A stretch of 6,054 nucleotides of DNA, taken from an uncultured Parabacteroides sp. GTDB lineage: Bacteria > Bacteroidota > Bacteroidia > Bacteroidales > Tannerellaceae. Both the position numbers and the translations under genes were made by a program. The notes under the pieces are model-generated. The model was not told where the DNA came from. It saw only the letters and a list, made by a program, of their open reading frames with translations, and did no database searches. Of the stretch, positions 6,001 through 6,054 are shown piece by piece (positions within the stretch are counted from its first letter, which is position 1; the number at the start of each line of letters is the position of its first letter). The stretch lies in the NCBI GenBank assembly GCA_900770835.1, contig CAAGLQ010000111.1, positions 1-6,054 of the forward strand, read 5' to 3'.

Positions 6001-6054
6001 AACATATAAAGGCGGGAAATGTAGGTGAAAATTTGTGATTTAAGGAAATAAGAC

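Larger units (their letters stand above)
5934..6054 (+). mobile_element. Left end of a second IS982-family insertion sequence
   Basis: The terminal repeat is followed by about 100 bases of leader without a long frame, ending in TTAAGGAAATAAGAC at the window edge. The transposase start should lie just outside. The orientation is inferred from the terminal repeat: a left end here and a right end at 226 put both elements in the same direction. Family membership rests on the shared terminal repeat and not on protein sequence, since none of this copy's transposase is visible. Confidence 0.72.

Overview
The window is a 5.7 kb stretch bounded on both sides by partial insertion sequences of the IS982 family, and it most likely comes from a member of the Bacteroidota, probably Bacteroidales (Porphyromonas/Tannerella-like). 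The grounds are promoter-like TAnnTTTG boxes, no clear Shine-Dalgarno sequences before the starts, an IS982-type transposase of the sort common in oral Bacteroidales, and a RecQ helicase with the zinc cluster at its far C-terminus. The genus is an inference.

Layout. Positions 1-226 are the right end of an IS982-type element (transposase C-terminus plus terminal repeat). Positions 400-2073 hold two plus-strand genes of unknown function, visibly richer in A+T than the rest: a 413-residue protein with a charged N-terminal helix and several hydrophobic segments, and a 115-residue protein with a glycine-rich N-terminus and a highly charged helical C-terminus. Positions 2074-2243 hold a good plus-strand promoter box that points at no visible gene, and a strong hairpin that ends recQ transcription. 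Positions 2244-3971 (minus) encode a RecQ-family DNA helicase. Positions 4143-4184 are a minus-strand terminator for the next gene, at 4255-4950 (minus), an unrecognised helical protein broken by an in-frame TAG. Positions 5055-5933 (minus) encode the C-terminal part of a glycine-rich, tail-fibre/adhesin-like protein whose reading frame runs unbroken into the second IS. Positions 5934-6054 are the left end of a second IS982-type element.

The IS ends at 206-226 and 5934-5954 are inverted copies of one 21-bp terminal repeat with one mismatch. Since one is a right end and the other a left end, the two elements lie in the same orientation. That is compatible with a composite transposon, but the way the second IS cuts the glycine-rich gene fits an independent insertion better. 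The three minus-strand genes look like resident DNA undergoing decay (one cut, one with a nonsense codon, recQ intact), while the AT-rich pair looks acquired. The pair is the best candidate here for an undescribed system, although nothing in the sequence reveals its function.
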